Origin: Atlanticothrix silvestris CENA357
GTDB lineage: Bacteria; Cyanobacteriota; Cyanobacteriia; Cyanobacteriales; Nostocaceae
DNA length: 64,000 nt
Reading direction: 5' to 3'
Assembly (NCBI RefSeq): GCF_016056295.1
Contig: NZ_JAECZB010000103.1
Location: forward strand, 1 to 64,000
Of the stretch, positions 18,108 to 26,818 are shown piece after piece; the stretch's first letter is position 1, and every line of letters begins with the position of its first letter. The position numbers and the translations under genes are program-made. The notes below the pieces were generated by a model. It searched no databases, was not told where the DNA came from, and saw only the letters and a list, made by a program, of their open reading frames with translations.

Positions 18108-18362
18108 ATGGATTTTATCACGCTGTTAGGATTAGCTGCTGCTATACTAACCACGATCGCCTTCTTGCCACAGATGTTTAAAACTTGGCAAACCAAATCA
18201 GCAAAAGACGTTTCTTTAGTAATGCTGATAACATTTATGAGTGGTCTTTTTTTATGGTTAATATATGGAATTTATTTACAAGCTTTGCCGATTATTCTTG
18301 CTAACAGCATGACGTTATTTTTTAACTTCATAATTCTATGGCTTAAAATTAAATATAGATAA
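18108..18362 (+). CDS. SemiSWEET (PQ-loop) small sugar transporter
   Basis: 84 residues with three TM helices: about 2-22, 38-58 and 62-82. Helix 1 ends in FLPQMFKTWQTKSAKDVSL, the PQ-loop signature. A single triple-helix bundle dimerises to form the pore in bacterial SemiSWEETs, which transport mono- or disaccharides such as sucrose. ATG at 18108 is chosen over an in-frame TTG at 18099. Stop is 20 bases before the GTG of the radical-SAM gene, so they may share a transcript. Substrate is not determinable; sucrose would fit with susA in the window, but they are 6 kb apart. Confidence 0.85.
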   Translation: MDFITLLGLAAAILTTIAFLPQMFKTWQTKSAKDVSLVMLITFMSGLFLWLIYGIYLQALPIILANSMTLFFNFIILWLKIKYR

Positions 18363-18382
18363 CCTGCCTAGATTAAATACCT

Positions 18383-20044
18383 GTGACATCATCTGTTTTT
18401 GACTCTGAACGCCTCTTATTCACTCCTGCTACCCCCGATACCAACGCTATACCGCTGATTTTTGCTTTTCCTAATGAATACAGTGTGGGTATCACCAGCC
18501 TTGGCTATCAGGTAGTATGGGCAACTTTGGCAATGCGTGATGATGTGCAGGTGAGTCGCCTGTTTACCGATATTCACGAACAACTTCCCCGAAAGCCAGA
18601 GATTATTGGATTTTCTATTTCTTGGGAACTAGATTATGTCAATATTTTAAATCTGCTGGAATTTTTAGAAATTCCCATTCGAGCAAGTTTGCGTGATGAG
18701 AATCATCCCCTAATTTTTGGTGGCGGCCCTGTCTTGACTGCTAACCCAGAACCATTCGCAGATTTTTTTGATGTCATCTTGCTAGGAGATGGCGAAAATC
18801 TGTTGGGAAATTTTATTGAAGCGTATAAAGAAGTTAGAAACGCCTCAAGAGAAACTCAATTAAAAACATTAGCACAAATACCAGGAATTTACGTTCCTAG
18901 TTTGTATGAGGTGGAATATCAAGCAATAGATGGTGCAGTTAAATCAATTAACCCAATTTCTCCAGAAATTCCCACAATAGTCCAAAAACAGACTTATCGA
19001 GGTAATACTTTATCGGCATCCACTGTTGTTACAGAAAAGGCGGCATGGGAAAGTATTTATATGGTAGAGGTAGTAAGAAGTTGTCCGGAAATGTGCCGCT
19101 TTTGTCTAGCCAGTTATCTCACATTACCTTTTAGAACAGCGAGTTTAGAAAGTTCATTAATTCCAGCTATTGAAAGAGGTTTACAAGTTACCAATCGGCT
19201 CGGATTATTAGGAGCTTCTGTTACTCAACATCCAGAGTTTGAAGCTTTATTAGATTATATTAGTCAGCCCAAATATGATGATGTCCGTCTCAGTATCGCT
19301 TCAGTCAGAACCAATACAGTCACAGTACAGCTAGTAAAAACTTTAGCGCAACGAGACACGCGATCGCTTACCATTGCTGTAGAAAGTGGTTCGGAAAAAA
19401 TCCGGCAAATCATCAATAAAAAGCTGCACAATGATGAAATTATCCAAGCGGCTATAAATGCCAAAGCTGGAGGATTAAAAAGTTTGAAACTCTACGGGAT
19501 GGCAGGAATTCCCGGTGAAGAACCAGAAGATTTAGAGCAAACAGTAGCCATGATGCGTAGCATCAAAAAAGCTGCACCAGGATTGCGCTTAACATTTGGA
19601 TGCAGCACCTTTGTACCGAAAGCACACACACCATTTCAATGGTTTGGGGTGAATCGCCAAGCCGAAAAGCGGTTACAGTTTTTGCAAAAACAGTTAAAAC
19701 CACAGGGCATAGAATTTCGCCCAGAAAGCTATAATTGGTCAATCATACAGTGTTTATTGTCGAGGGGCGATCGCAGAATCTCCCACCTTCTCGAACTTAC
19801 CCGCAACTTTGGCGATTCCTTGGGTAGCTACAAACGTGCTTTCAAGCAACTCAAAGGACAAATCCCCGACTTAGATTTTTATGTTCATGCCAATTGGTCA
19901 ACAGAGCAAGTATTACCCTGGAGTCACTTGCAAGGGCCTCTACCACAGACTACACTACTAAAGCATTTGGCTGAAGCTACTAGCTATAGCAAAGTGGAAA
20001 TCAACCACCCGTTTGAAATGTCTAAAACCCTTGCAAAAAAGTAA
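18383..20044 (+). CDS. B12-binding/radical SAM protein
   Basis: 553 residues from GTG 18383. The N-terminal part (about 1-190) is a cobalamin-binding-like Rossmann domain (GFSISWELDYVN, FGGGPVLTANPEPF, LLGDGENL). The radical SAM domain begins at EVVRSCPEMCRFCLASYL, where CxxxCxxC binds the [4Fe-4S] cluster; IAVESGSEKIRQ and LKLYGMAGIPGEE follow. No canonical DxHxxG cobalamin motif is evident, as in many cyanobacterial members, which are described as radical SAM proteins of unknown reaction. Substrate is unknown. It resembles TIGR03960-type radical SAM proteins in general layout. Confidence 0.88.
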   Translation: MTSSVFDSERLLFTPATPDTNAIPLIFAFPNEYSVGITSLGYQVVWATLAMRDDVQVSRLFTDIHEQLPRKPEIIGFSISWELDYVNILNLLEFLEIPIRASLRDENHPLIFGGGPVLTANPEPFADFFDVILLGDGENLLGNFIEAYKEVRNASRETQLKTLAQIPGIYVPSLYEVEYQAIDGAVKSINPISPEIPTIVQKQTYRGNTLSASTVVTEKAAWESIYMVEVVRSCPEMCRFCLASYLTLPFRTASLESSLIPAIERGLQVTNRLGLLGASVTQHPEFEALLDYISQPKYDDVRLSIASVRTNTVTVQLVKTLAQRDTRSLTIAVESGSEKIRQIINKKLHNDEIIQAAINAKAGGLKSLKLYGMAGIPGEEPEDLEQTVAMMRSIKKAAPGLRLTFGCSTFVPKAHTPFQWFGVNRQAEKRLQFLQKQLKPQGIEFRPESYNWSIIQCLLSRGDRRISHLLELTRNFGDSLGSYKRAFKQLKGQIPDLDFYVHANWSTEQVLPWSHLQGPLPQTTLLKHLAEATSYSKVEINHPFEMSKTLAKK

Positions 20045-20070
20045 TTACGAATTACGAATTACGAATTACG
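20043..20070. repeat. Tandem heptamer AATTACG x4
   Basis: Four perfect copies of AATTACG start two bases before the stop of the radical SAM gene (TAA at 20042-20044). Such short tandemly repeated heptamers are typical of Nostoc-type genomes. The same unit also occurs within the hairpin at 50897-50930. Confidence 0.9.
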
Positions 20071-20141
20071 CACAGCGGTACTAGCTATTTCAATTATTCC
20101 CCCAAAGAACTACAGCCATTGAATTCGTAGTTGGAAATTTG

Positions 20142-20330
20142 ATGCAAACAACAGCTGAGTATTACTGCGCCTATTGTGGCGAGACAAACCTAAGCTTTAT
20201 TGATTTGAGTGCTGGCTCCCAACAATCTTACGTAGAAGATTGTCAAGTTTGCTGTAACCCCAATATTCTCTATGTCCGGGTTGACGAAGACACCTTAGAT
20301 ATCGAGATTGATACCGAATACGAAGAGTAA
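20142..20330 (+). CDS. CPXCG-type cysteine-rich small protein
   Basis: 62 residues from ATG 20142. YYCAYCGE and DCQVCCNP give a CxxC...CxxC zinc ribbon, followed by an acidic C-terminus (DEDTLDIEIDTEYEE). It matches small CPXCG-motif cysteine-rich proteins of unknown function. Nineteen bases separate it from the SRPBCC gene, suggesting an operon. Probably binds zinc; role unknown. Confidence 0.8.
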   Translation: MQTTAEYYCAYCGETNLSFIDLSAGSQQSYVEDCQVCCNPNILYVRVDEDTLDIEIDTEYEE

Positions 20331-20349
20331 ATTTTAGGTTTTTCTTTCC

Positions 20350-20802
20350 ATGCTGCACTTTACCCATTCCTCAGTGATTAATGCGCCACCAGAAGTAGTT
20401 TGGAATTTTCACGAAAGACCAGATATTTTGCAACTTTTGACTCCACCTTGGCAACCAATGCAAGTAGTCCGCCGCGAGGGAGGACTTGATGTCGGTGCCA
20501 TCACAGAATTTCGCCTATTTGTAGGGCTACTACCTTTAACTTGGTTAGCGCGTCACACTGAATATGAAAAATATCGCTTGTTTACCGACGAACAAATATC
20601 TGGCCCTTTTGAATCTTGGGTACATCGACATCAATTTGCACCAGAAGCCGGTAAAACTAGGCTAACTGATGCTATTACCTTCTCTATACCAGGGGGAGGA
20701 ACAGTTGAATTTATCAGTGGTTGGTTAGTGCAAGCACAATTAGAAGCAATGTTTCGTTACCGTCATTATGTAACTAAACGCGAGTGCGAATCTCGATCAT
20801 AA
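20350..20802 (+). CDS. SRPBCC-superfamily (cyclase/dehydrase-like) protein
   Basis: 150 residues. HSSVINAPPEVVWNFHERPDIL and the long C-terminal helix (LVQAQLEAMFRYRHYVTKR) fit the START-like SRPBCC fold, which has a deep hydrophobic pocket. FESWVHRHQF and RLTDAITFSIPGGG are strands seen in proteins annotated as cyclase/dehydrase or CoxG-like. Such proteins bind lipids, pigments or polyketide-like ligands; ligand unknown. It sits between a zinc-ribbon protein and the antiporter pseudogene, all on the plus strand. Confidence 0.8.
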   Translation: MLHFTHSSVINAPPEVVWNFHERPDILQLLTPPWQPMQVVRREGGLDVGAITEFRLFVGLLPLTWLARHTEYEKYRLFTDEQISGPFESWVHRHQFAPEAGKTRLTDAITFSIPGGGTVEFISGWLVQAQLEAMFRYRHYVTKRECESRS

Positions 20803-20832
20803 TGCCCAATCTGTAATCCCTTGTAATTAACC

Positions 20833-21838
20833 ATGCTACTTTTTGTTCAGGTTATTGTATGTTTCATCTTGGTAATTGCTGTAGGGACATGGCTGTCAAA
20901 AAGTGCTGATATTTTGGCCGAGAAAACGGGATTAGGGCGTACCTGGATTGGGACACTGTTACTCGCAGGTGTCACATCTTTACCAGAGTTAGCAACAGGT
21001 GTAAGTGCAATTGTTGTGTTCAATGCCCCAGACTTAGCAGTAGGCGGCATTTTAGGCAGCTGTCTTTTCAATCTGCTCATTCTGGCGTTGCTTGATATTC
21101 TCAGTGGCCCTGAACCCTTACTCAAACGAGCGCAAATTAGTCATGGATTGGCAGCTAGCCTAGGTTGTGCAATGTTGGGCGTGACTGCTGCTGGAATTAT
21201 CTTAGCTCGTACAGGTACTTATCTGACTGTGGGATGGTTTGGTTTGCCGAGTTTGGTACTACTTTTGTTTTACATGGCGAGCGCCCGTACAATTGCCCAA
21301 TTTGAGACTAGACGACGTGCTGAAATTTTAGAAGAAGAAGCTGAGGTTTTTCAATACCAACATGTCAGACGTAAGCAGGCTTATGTAATATTTATCTTAC
21401 TTTCAGTAGCAACTGTAGTTTTAGGTGTGTGGCTGGCTTCTCTGGGCGACCAAGTTGCAAGGGCGACTGGATTGGGGCAGAGTTTTGTTGGCGCACTTTT
21501 GCTAGCTGCGGCCACCTCACTACCAGAAGTAGTAGTCTCTCTAGCAGCAATCAGACTCAATGCTGTAGATATGGCAGTATCTAACATTTTTGGCTCAAAT
21601 CTCTATAACTTGGCAATTCTTGGGGTATTATGATTTGGTGTACTTCCAGGATAATCTTTGGTTGCATGTCAGCCAAGTACACATTTTTACTGCTATTGTA
21701 GCGATGATCATGACTTCAGTTGCGATCGCTGGGCTAATCTATCATGCTGTCAGTCGTTCAAAAATGTACATCACTTGGGATGGATTGACTTTGATTATCC
21801 TTTATTTAGGCGGTATGTATATGATTTACTACAGCTAA
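20833..21838 (+). pseudogene. Ca2+/cation antiporter (CaCA family), frameshifted
   Basis: Two internally homologous halves are seen: LLLAGVTSLPELATGVSAI...GGILGSCLFNLLIL and LLLAAATSLPEVVVSLAAI...VSNIFGSNLYNLAIL, the alpha-repeats of CaCA exchangers that bind Ca2+/Na+ through the Glu of TSLPE. The first frame stops at 21633 (AILGVL-stop). The missing C-terminal TM helices (DLVYFQDNLWLHVSQVH..., to 21838) continue in the next frame. A single extra T near 21630 (TTATGAT) accounts for the shift. Either a recent inactivation or a sequencing error. Confidence 0.85.
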
Positions 21839-21912
21839 GCTGTTGTTATTGTTATTGAGAATTTAGTAAGACATAATGTGAATTTGAGGTGCTCCCGCTA
21901 CATTAGTTGCAA

Positions 21913-22980
21913 TTAGCGGTGAGAGTTGTCACTTAAAGATTGATTGTCAATATTCATGGACTGCAACATTTTTTCTCGCTTTTTGCGTGCAATCTGTTGT
22001 AAATCCACGGTTCTATCAGTCTCATCTACAATTTCACCAGTTATTACCTCAAGCACGTCTTCCAAAGTAATTACACCAGCAACATTTCCATATTCATCTA
22101 CCACTACTGCAAGATGTTCACGCGCTTCTATAAAGTGTTTAAGTAGTTTATCTGCTCGAATACTCTCAGGAACAAAGTAAGCTTTTCGAGCCAGAGTAGT
22201 AACTTTTTGATCACTACTTCCCTCAACCATTGCTGTTAATAAACTCTGTTTTAAAGCATATCCGATAACTTGATCAATAGAGTCATCAGTTACAAGAATT
22301 CTGGTATGTTGGGAGGTGATAATATCGGTTTTACCTTCCGCAAGTGTTAAATCACCTTTTATAGATGTGAGCATAATTCGCGGTGTCATTAGGTCAGATG
22401 ATGTCACATCATTTAATCTAAATACCCGCTGAATCATTTCTGCCTCATCACTTTCAATAATTCCTTCTTGTTTACCAATATCTGCCAACAATTTGATTTC
22501 TGCCTCATTCGTTGTTGGTCGTTTCTTACCTTTAGAAAAAGGTGCAGTAACATTTTCTAAAATCCAAACCAAGGGTGTGAAAGCAATAGATAGCCCTGTA
22601 ACAGGTAGAGCTACTAGTATGGCAATTTTTTCCGAATAACGCTCTCCAATCGTTTTTGGAATAATTTCACCAAAGATGATAATTAAAAAGGTCAATAACC
22701 CTGAAAATACACCAAGCCACTGATAACCTAGTACTTGAGTAGCAACACTACCTGTGAGAATACTACCAATGATATTGAAGGTATTATTGAGTATTACAAT
22801 AGTAGCAATAGGCCGATTCATGTTTTCACGAATTGCCAAAAGTGCAACTGCTGAAGGATGATTTGATTGCGCTAATTGTCGGACTCTCAATGTAGAAACA
22901 GAGAATAGGGCTGTTTCTGCACCAGAACAAATAGCAGAACCTAAAAGAACAAAAGTTACGATGGTTATAAGCTGTAGCAT
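21913..22980 (-). CDS. CNNM/CorC-type membrane protein with DUF21 and CBS pair
   Basis: 355 residues. The N-terminal DUF21 (CNNM) membrane domain has SGAETALFSVS and about four TM segments (to residue about 150), then two CBS domains (about 195-320) including LAVVVDEYGNVAGVITLEDVLE. It lacks the C-terminal CorC_HlyC domain seen in longer homologues (about 430 residues). These proteins are linked to Mg2+/Co2+ export and CBS-domain nucleotide sensing; 'hemolysin' labels are historical. The last residues (KREKMLQSMNIDNQ...) are polar. It is convergent with the antiporter pseudogene. Confidence 0.9.
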   Translation of the reverse strand: MLQLITIVTFVLLGSAICSGAETALFSVSTLRVRQLAQSNHPSAVALLAIRENMNRPIATIVILNNTFNIIGSILTGSVATQVLGYQWLGVFSGLLTFLIIIFGEIIPKTIGERYSEKIAILVALPVTGLSIAFTPLVWILENVTAPFSKGKKRPTTNEAEIKLLADIGKQEGIIESDEAEMIQRVFRLNDVTSSDLMTPRIMLTSIKGDLTLAEGKTDIITSQHTRILVTDDSIDQVIGYALKQSLLTAMVEGSSDQKVTTLARKAYFVPESIRADKLLKHFIEAREHLAVVVDEYGNVAGVITLEDVLEVITGEIVDETDRTVDLQQIARKKREKMLQSMNIDNQSLSDNSHR

Positions 22981-23274
22981 ATTATTTTACTCTAAATAGA
23001 ATAAAAATTTAATACTAGCTGATAATCATCTAAATTAATACTTGAGTCACTAATAATAAGACTCTTTCTGAAGAGAGGTAAGTTACAATTTCCAAAAAAT
23101 TTAAATTTCGTCAGTAGTTGCATGTATTATTCGTTACGTAAATTAATAGAGTACAAAGAAGGGAATAAAGTTTATATAATAAGCTTTTGCAACTTTTTAT
23201 CCTGGATAGTTATTTCTGCCAAACTATACTAGTGAATGTAAAACCCTCATAGGGGTAATGTAGTTTTATAAAGT

Positions 23275-23484
23275 TTAATCGTCTAATAAACTCATCAATG
23301 CTTGCAATTCATGGTCTTGCGGCTCTGAAAGTTGACACCGTAATTCTAGCAGTTGAATCTCTAAAGCTTCTGCTACATAAACCATATTAGACTTTTGTGC
23401 GATTTTTAGCTGATTTTCTTTAATTTCGATTTGTCGAAGCAAGTGATCTTCAACATGAATTGAATCGTAATCTTGAGAAATCAT
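23275..23484 (-). CDS. Small acidic/helical hypothetical protein
   Basis: 69 residues with a heptad-like helical stretch (LLRQIEIKENQLKIAQKSNM) and an acidic end (MSLLDD). No domain was recognised. The region around it is AT-rich and gene-poor, but a clean start and typical amino acid mix make a real gene plausible. Possibly a regulatory or antitoxin-like coiled-coil peptide; that is only a guess. Confidence 0.5.
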   Translation of the reverse strand: MISQDYDSIHVEDHLLRQIEIKENQLKIAQKSNMVYVAEALEIQLLELRCQLSEPQDHELQALMSLLDD

Positions 23485-24297
23485 AGCTTTACATCTAATT
23501 AGAATTTATGGAATTAACTAAATTTCTTGTTTATATATTATCTTGAAATTGTCTCAAATTTTAAGTAGGTAGTATCAAATTTTAGATGGATAAATAGTAA
23601 AATAGCCTCGTAGTAAGCAGATCAAGTCTTTAGGAGATGTAGCAGAGGGCTGAGAGCTACTTACGGCAAACACAAACCTTTAATTATTTATGTTACACCG
23701 ATTTACTTCAATCCGTGCGCGATCGCATAAGCAGGCTTTGTTTATATATCAATATAACCGCTTTAGCAAAGCACATTAATCATCTATTAATAAACTGTAA
23801 AAATATATCTAGAGTTATATTGGAAGTTTGTAATTAAAATCAGTCCCTTAGAGGCTTTATTTTTTACTGTAAAACAGTACTTTTAAAATAAATAATTATC
23901 TACATTTAAATAATTCAATATTGGAGGTAGCTTTGTGCGTTTTGGGCAATGGATTGGCTTATTAGCTATTTTGTTATATCCATTTATATTATTTGGCAAA
24001 TGAGACAAATATTTTTGGTAGTTTTTTAGGTGTACCATTAGTAATTGTTTGCCAAATTTGGATACAAGAAGTTTTGGTCAAAGATATACTTAACTACTGG
24101 CATACTTAAAATAAATCTTAAATCTTGATGTAAATTCAATAAGCAAAAATGGCAAATGGAGGGCAATTTCCTCCACGCCATTATAAAGAGCGATCGCAGG
24201 CTATATTGTAGTCAATAACTGCTTCTATGAACGGTGCTTTTAGTGTGTCATCTTTAACTACAAATGCCAACTTTTATTAAATCAATGACTGAGTGAC
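23485..24297. other. Gene-poor region with AI-2E transporter remnant
   Basis: 813 bases. Apart from the decayed transporter at 23935-24109, I see no ORF with coding character. HIP1-type GCGATCGC sites occur near 23720 and 24189. Confidence 0.5.
23935..24109 (+). pseudogene. AI-2E family transporter, deleted and frameshifted remnant
   Basis: GGAGG precedes a GTG at 23935 that opens MRFGQWIGLLAILLY; another frame continues YIIWQMRQIFLVVF, and a later frame gives GVPLVIVCQIWIQEVLVKDI-LNYWHT-stop. These match the first about 30 and last about 27 residues of AI-2E-type (PerM-like) transporters. The roughly 300-residue middle is missing and the frame is broken. An intragenic deletion followed by point decay explains it. 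Confidence 0.7.
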
Positions 24298-24957
24298 TTA
24301 GCGGACGCGATCCCGTTTGTCAATAATTTCCACAGTATTTCCATCAGTGGTATTTCTATCGACATATCTTTCGGTATCTGCATGCATACCAGCACGACTA
24401 ACATCAGAACTGGAACTAGGATTATCAGAGATATCGTATACTCTCCAACCAAGAATACCTCGATTGCTCAAAATAGAAGCAGCACGCTCAACTTCTTCTT
24501 CGTAACCTTCTATGGTCACTAAGTAGTGTCCTTGGGATACGCGATCACTATAACCTTTTGCTTCCTCTTCAGGAATGCCTAAACCAGTTAGAGCGCCTAC
24601 TATACCACCTGCTGCTGCGCCAATACCAGCACCAGCCAAGGTAGTTGCTATGGTACCTGCTGCTAAAAAAGGCCCTGCACCTGGAATCAGCAAGGCTTCT
24701 AGTCCTACCAGTAAGCCACCGATACCTCCCAAGACAGTACCTGTCGTAGCCCCAATACCAGCTCCTTCCTGAGCCTCAGTGTCGCCGCGGTCTTTGACAT
24801 CAGCCCCAGCAATTTGGTCATTGCGGTCTGTATCTTTAGCTAATACAGACACTTTATCCATCGAGAAACCTGAGTTTCTGAGTTCATGCAACGCTTCTTC
24901 CGCTTGCTGTCGGCTAGGAAATGTCCCAATCGCGCGTTTTTTTTGTAGAAATGCCAT
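24298..24957 (-). CDS. General stress protein with glycine-zipper membrane region
   Basis: 219 residues from ATG 24957, preceded by AGGAGG; an upstream in-frame start at 24972 would place the SD inside the gene. Residues about 1-45 form a YflT/GSP17M-like N-terminal domain (AIGTFPSRQQAEEALHELR). The middle (about 65-135) is a Gly/Ala-rich glycine-zipper (GAGIGATTGTVLGGIGGLLVG..., AGIGAAAGGIVGALTGLGI). A second about 50-residue alpha/beta unit reads GHYLVTIEGYEEEVERAASIL. Homologues are induced by heat, light or salt stress; exact function unknown. It is monocistronic with a long upstream AT-rich region. Confidence 0.85.
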   Translation of the reverse strand: MAFLQKKRAIGTFPSRQQAEEALHELRNSGFSMDKVSVLAKDTDRNDQIAGADVKDRGDTEAQEGAGIGATTGTVLGGIGGLLVGLEALLIPGAGPFLAAGTIATTLAGAGIGAAAGGIVGALTGLGIPEEEAKGYSDRVSQGHYLVTIEGYEEEVERAASILSNRGILGWRVYDISDNPSSSSDVSRAGMHADTERYVDRNTTDGNTVEIIDKRDRVR

Positions 24958-26043
24958 TTTTCCTCCTTGCATAATTACAAATGTGTTTATACATCAAGTA
25001 ATTTTTGCAGTGATACTTAATATCAGTTTCTCTCTTGCAATCAAGGTATTCATCAATCTATAGGTTTAGCTTACAATCCATCAGAAGAGAGGGGTTTAAT
25101 ACAACTAAATTGCAACTGTCTTATTTTTCATGCGGTAGAAGCGATCGCATCATTATAAATAAAAATTCTCAACCCACTACTGGCATAGCGCTATTTGACG
25201 TTTTGTGGTGACTTTTCTGCCAAGTCTCAATCAATCTAATTAATCTTAGCGTAGACGCAAAGCAGCTTGTCGTAGACATCGCAACACATGGCCAGTTTCT
25301 CAAATTCATATCTGGCAAGTATTATTTGCATTTTTTTGATTTGTCAACCGTAATTACAATGTTATTTGTTCACTATTTATATTTAATTAATTTACATAAA
25401 TGATTTAACTACACCTGCTATTAGCAGAAAATTTTGTAGCTGATAATTTGTTCGTAGGTTTTGCTTCGTCAGTAGTATGAACGAAGGATAAATACACTTT
25501 ATATATATGAACGAAATTTATATTTGATTAAGTACTAGTACTTAATCAAATATAGATGAATTTCTGTAGATAGTTAATAATTTTAATGGCCAACTTTACT
25601 AATTCAAATGAAGACTGACAAGCCTTTAATAGATATAAACAGCCACAGTCAACTTGTTTAGAATCGATTTTGGACAACAACAAATACATACTTCATGTAA
25701 TCAATTCTACTAAAAATTACCCGCCTTTTAAAAATGTATTTTATATTACTCAGTGTCTATTTAAGTGTATTAATTAAACTTTTATAATCACGGAGAATTA
25801 CTGTTATCGTTTTTAATAAAAAAATACAACAATGATGGTACGGTTTGAGGCTTTGAACAATTAATTATACTTTGAAACAGACTAACAGTAAGGTAAGTAG
25901 AAAATGTGTACTGTATTCAATGTGATGTAATAGTAAGTTGTTGGCTTTACCACTTAAAGCTTCTTGACTATTTGGTAATTTGGTTGCTGCCTTAACCTGC
26001 ATCTATTGACAAAATTTTAACCTTTGAAATAGGTTTATTAAAT
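24958..26043. other. Long AT-rich intergenic region upstream of halogenase cluster
   Basis: About 1.1 kb with no ORF that looks coding on either strand. It contains one perfect 36-bp palindrome (25519-25554), HIP1 near 25141 and a GTCGTAGACATCGC-type Nostoc repeat piece near 25268. The last 200 bases, with poly-A/T tracts, should hold the promoter for the cluster starting at 26044. Confidence 0.5.
25519..25554. repeat. Perfect 36-bp palindrome
   Basis: The left arm TATATTTGATTAAGTACT is followed without spacer by its exact reverse complement. The next outward pair is G.T, then two more pairs match. It lies about 490 bases upstream of the diiron/halogenase cluster. It could be a dimeric regulator site, a cruciform or the scar of an inverted-repeat element; there is no U-tract to support a terminator. 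Confidence 0.85.
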
Positions 26044-26757
26044 ATGCAAGACATTTTTACAGTAATTGAAAATAAAAAGCAAGAATTTGCTCAATTACCA
26101 TTGTTTCATTTCATGCAAGACAAAAGCATAGACCCCAGGCAAAGACTAGCTTGGGCACCATGTGCTGCTCCCTTTATTATGAATTTTGGAGAACTAAATA
26201 AGTATTTTTTGAGAGTCGAACCAACAAATGATCCCCTTCAAGCACTTATTAATAAGCATACTTATGAAGATGACCATCATTGGTTGTGGTTTTTGGAAGA
26301 TTTGAAGAACTTGGAAATTGATAAATCAATGAAATTTAGTGATGCATTAAGATTTTTATGGAGTGCAGAAACTAAGAATGCCCGCTGGTTAAATTATCAA
26401 CTTTATCAATATACATTACAAGCTACTTCTCTACAAAAACTAATAGTAATTGAAGTAACTGAAGCTACAGGCAATGTTATGTTTTCAACTGCTGCAAAAA
26501 TTGGTAAAGAAATTAAAGAAATTACCCAGAAAGAATGCCGATATTTTGCGGATTTTCATCTAGATGTAGAAACTGGGCACATGACAAGTTCATTAGACAT
26601 TGAGCAATTTGTTAAAGACATCACACTGCCAGAAGAAACTCAAAAAGAAGCTTTAAAATCTGTCGAGCAGCTCTTTAAAGTATTCACAAAATTTACCGAT
26701 GAACTTTTGGTTTATGCCAAAAACCATAGAATTGATTATCCATTGATAATGGGATAA
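26044..26757 (+). CDS. Haem-oxygenase-like diiron oxidase/oxygenase (PF14518-like)
   Basis: 237 residues, all-helical. Candidate metal ligands: H72-x2-E75-DD-H78-H79 (HTYEDDHHWLWF), E137/E140 (IEVTEATGNVMF), and H172-x3-E176-x2-H179 (FHLDVETGH). The spacing of Glu/His on three helices fits haem-oxygenase-like diiron oxidases (HDO), such as UndA, BesC, SznF and the nitrile-forming AetD, rather than haem-binding enzymes. HDOs activate O2 on amino or fatty acids. It is first in a three-gene unit with a tryptophan-halogenase-type enzyme 61 bases downstream, so an indole or amino-acid substrate is plausible. Reaction unknown. Confidence 0.75.
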   Translation: MQDIFTVIENKKQEFAQLPLFHFMQDKSIDPRQRLAWAPCAAPFIMNFGELNKYFLRVEPTNDPLQALINKHTYEDDHHWLWFLEDLKNLEIDKSMKFSDALRFLWSAETKNARWLNYQLYQYTLQATSLQKLIVIEVTEATGNVMFSTAAKIGKEIKEITQKECRYFADFHLDVETGHMTSSLDIEQFVKDITLPEETQKEALKSVEQLFKVFTKFTDELLVYAKNHRIDYPLIMG

Positions 26758-26818
26758 TTCAATCATTTATTTAATTTGAAAAAATTTCTCATTCAATAAT
26801 TAAGGAGTAACTTTTACT

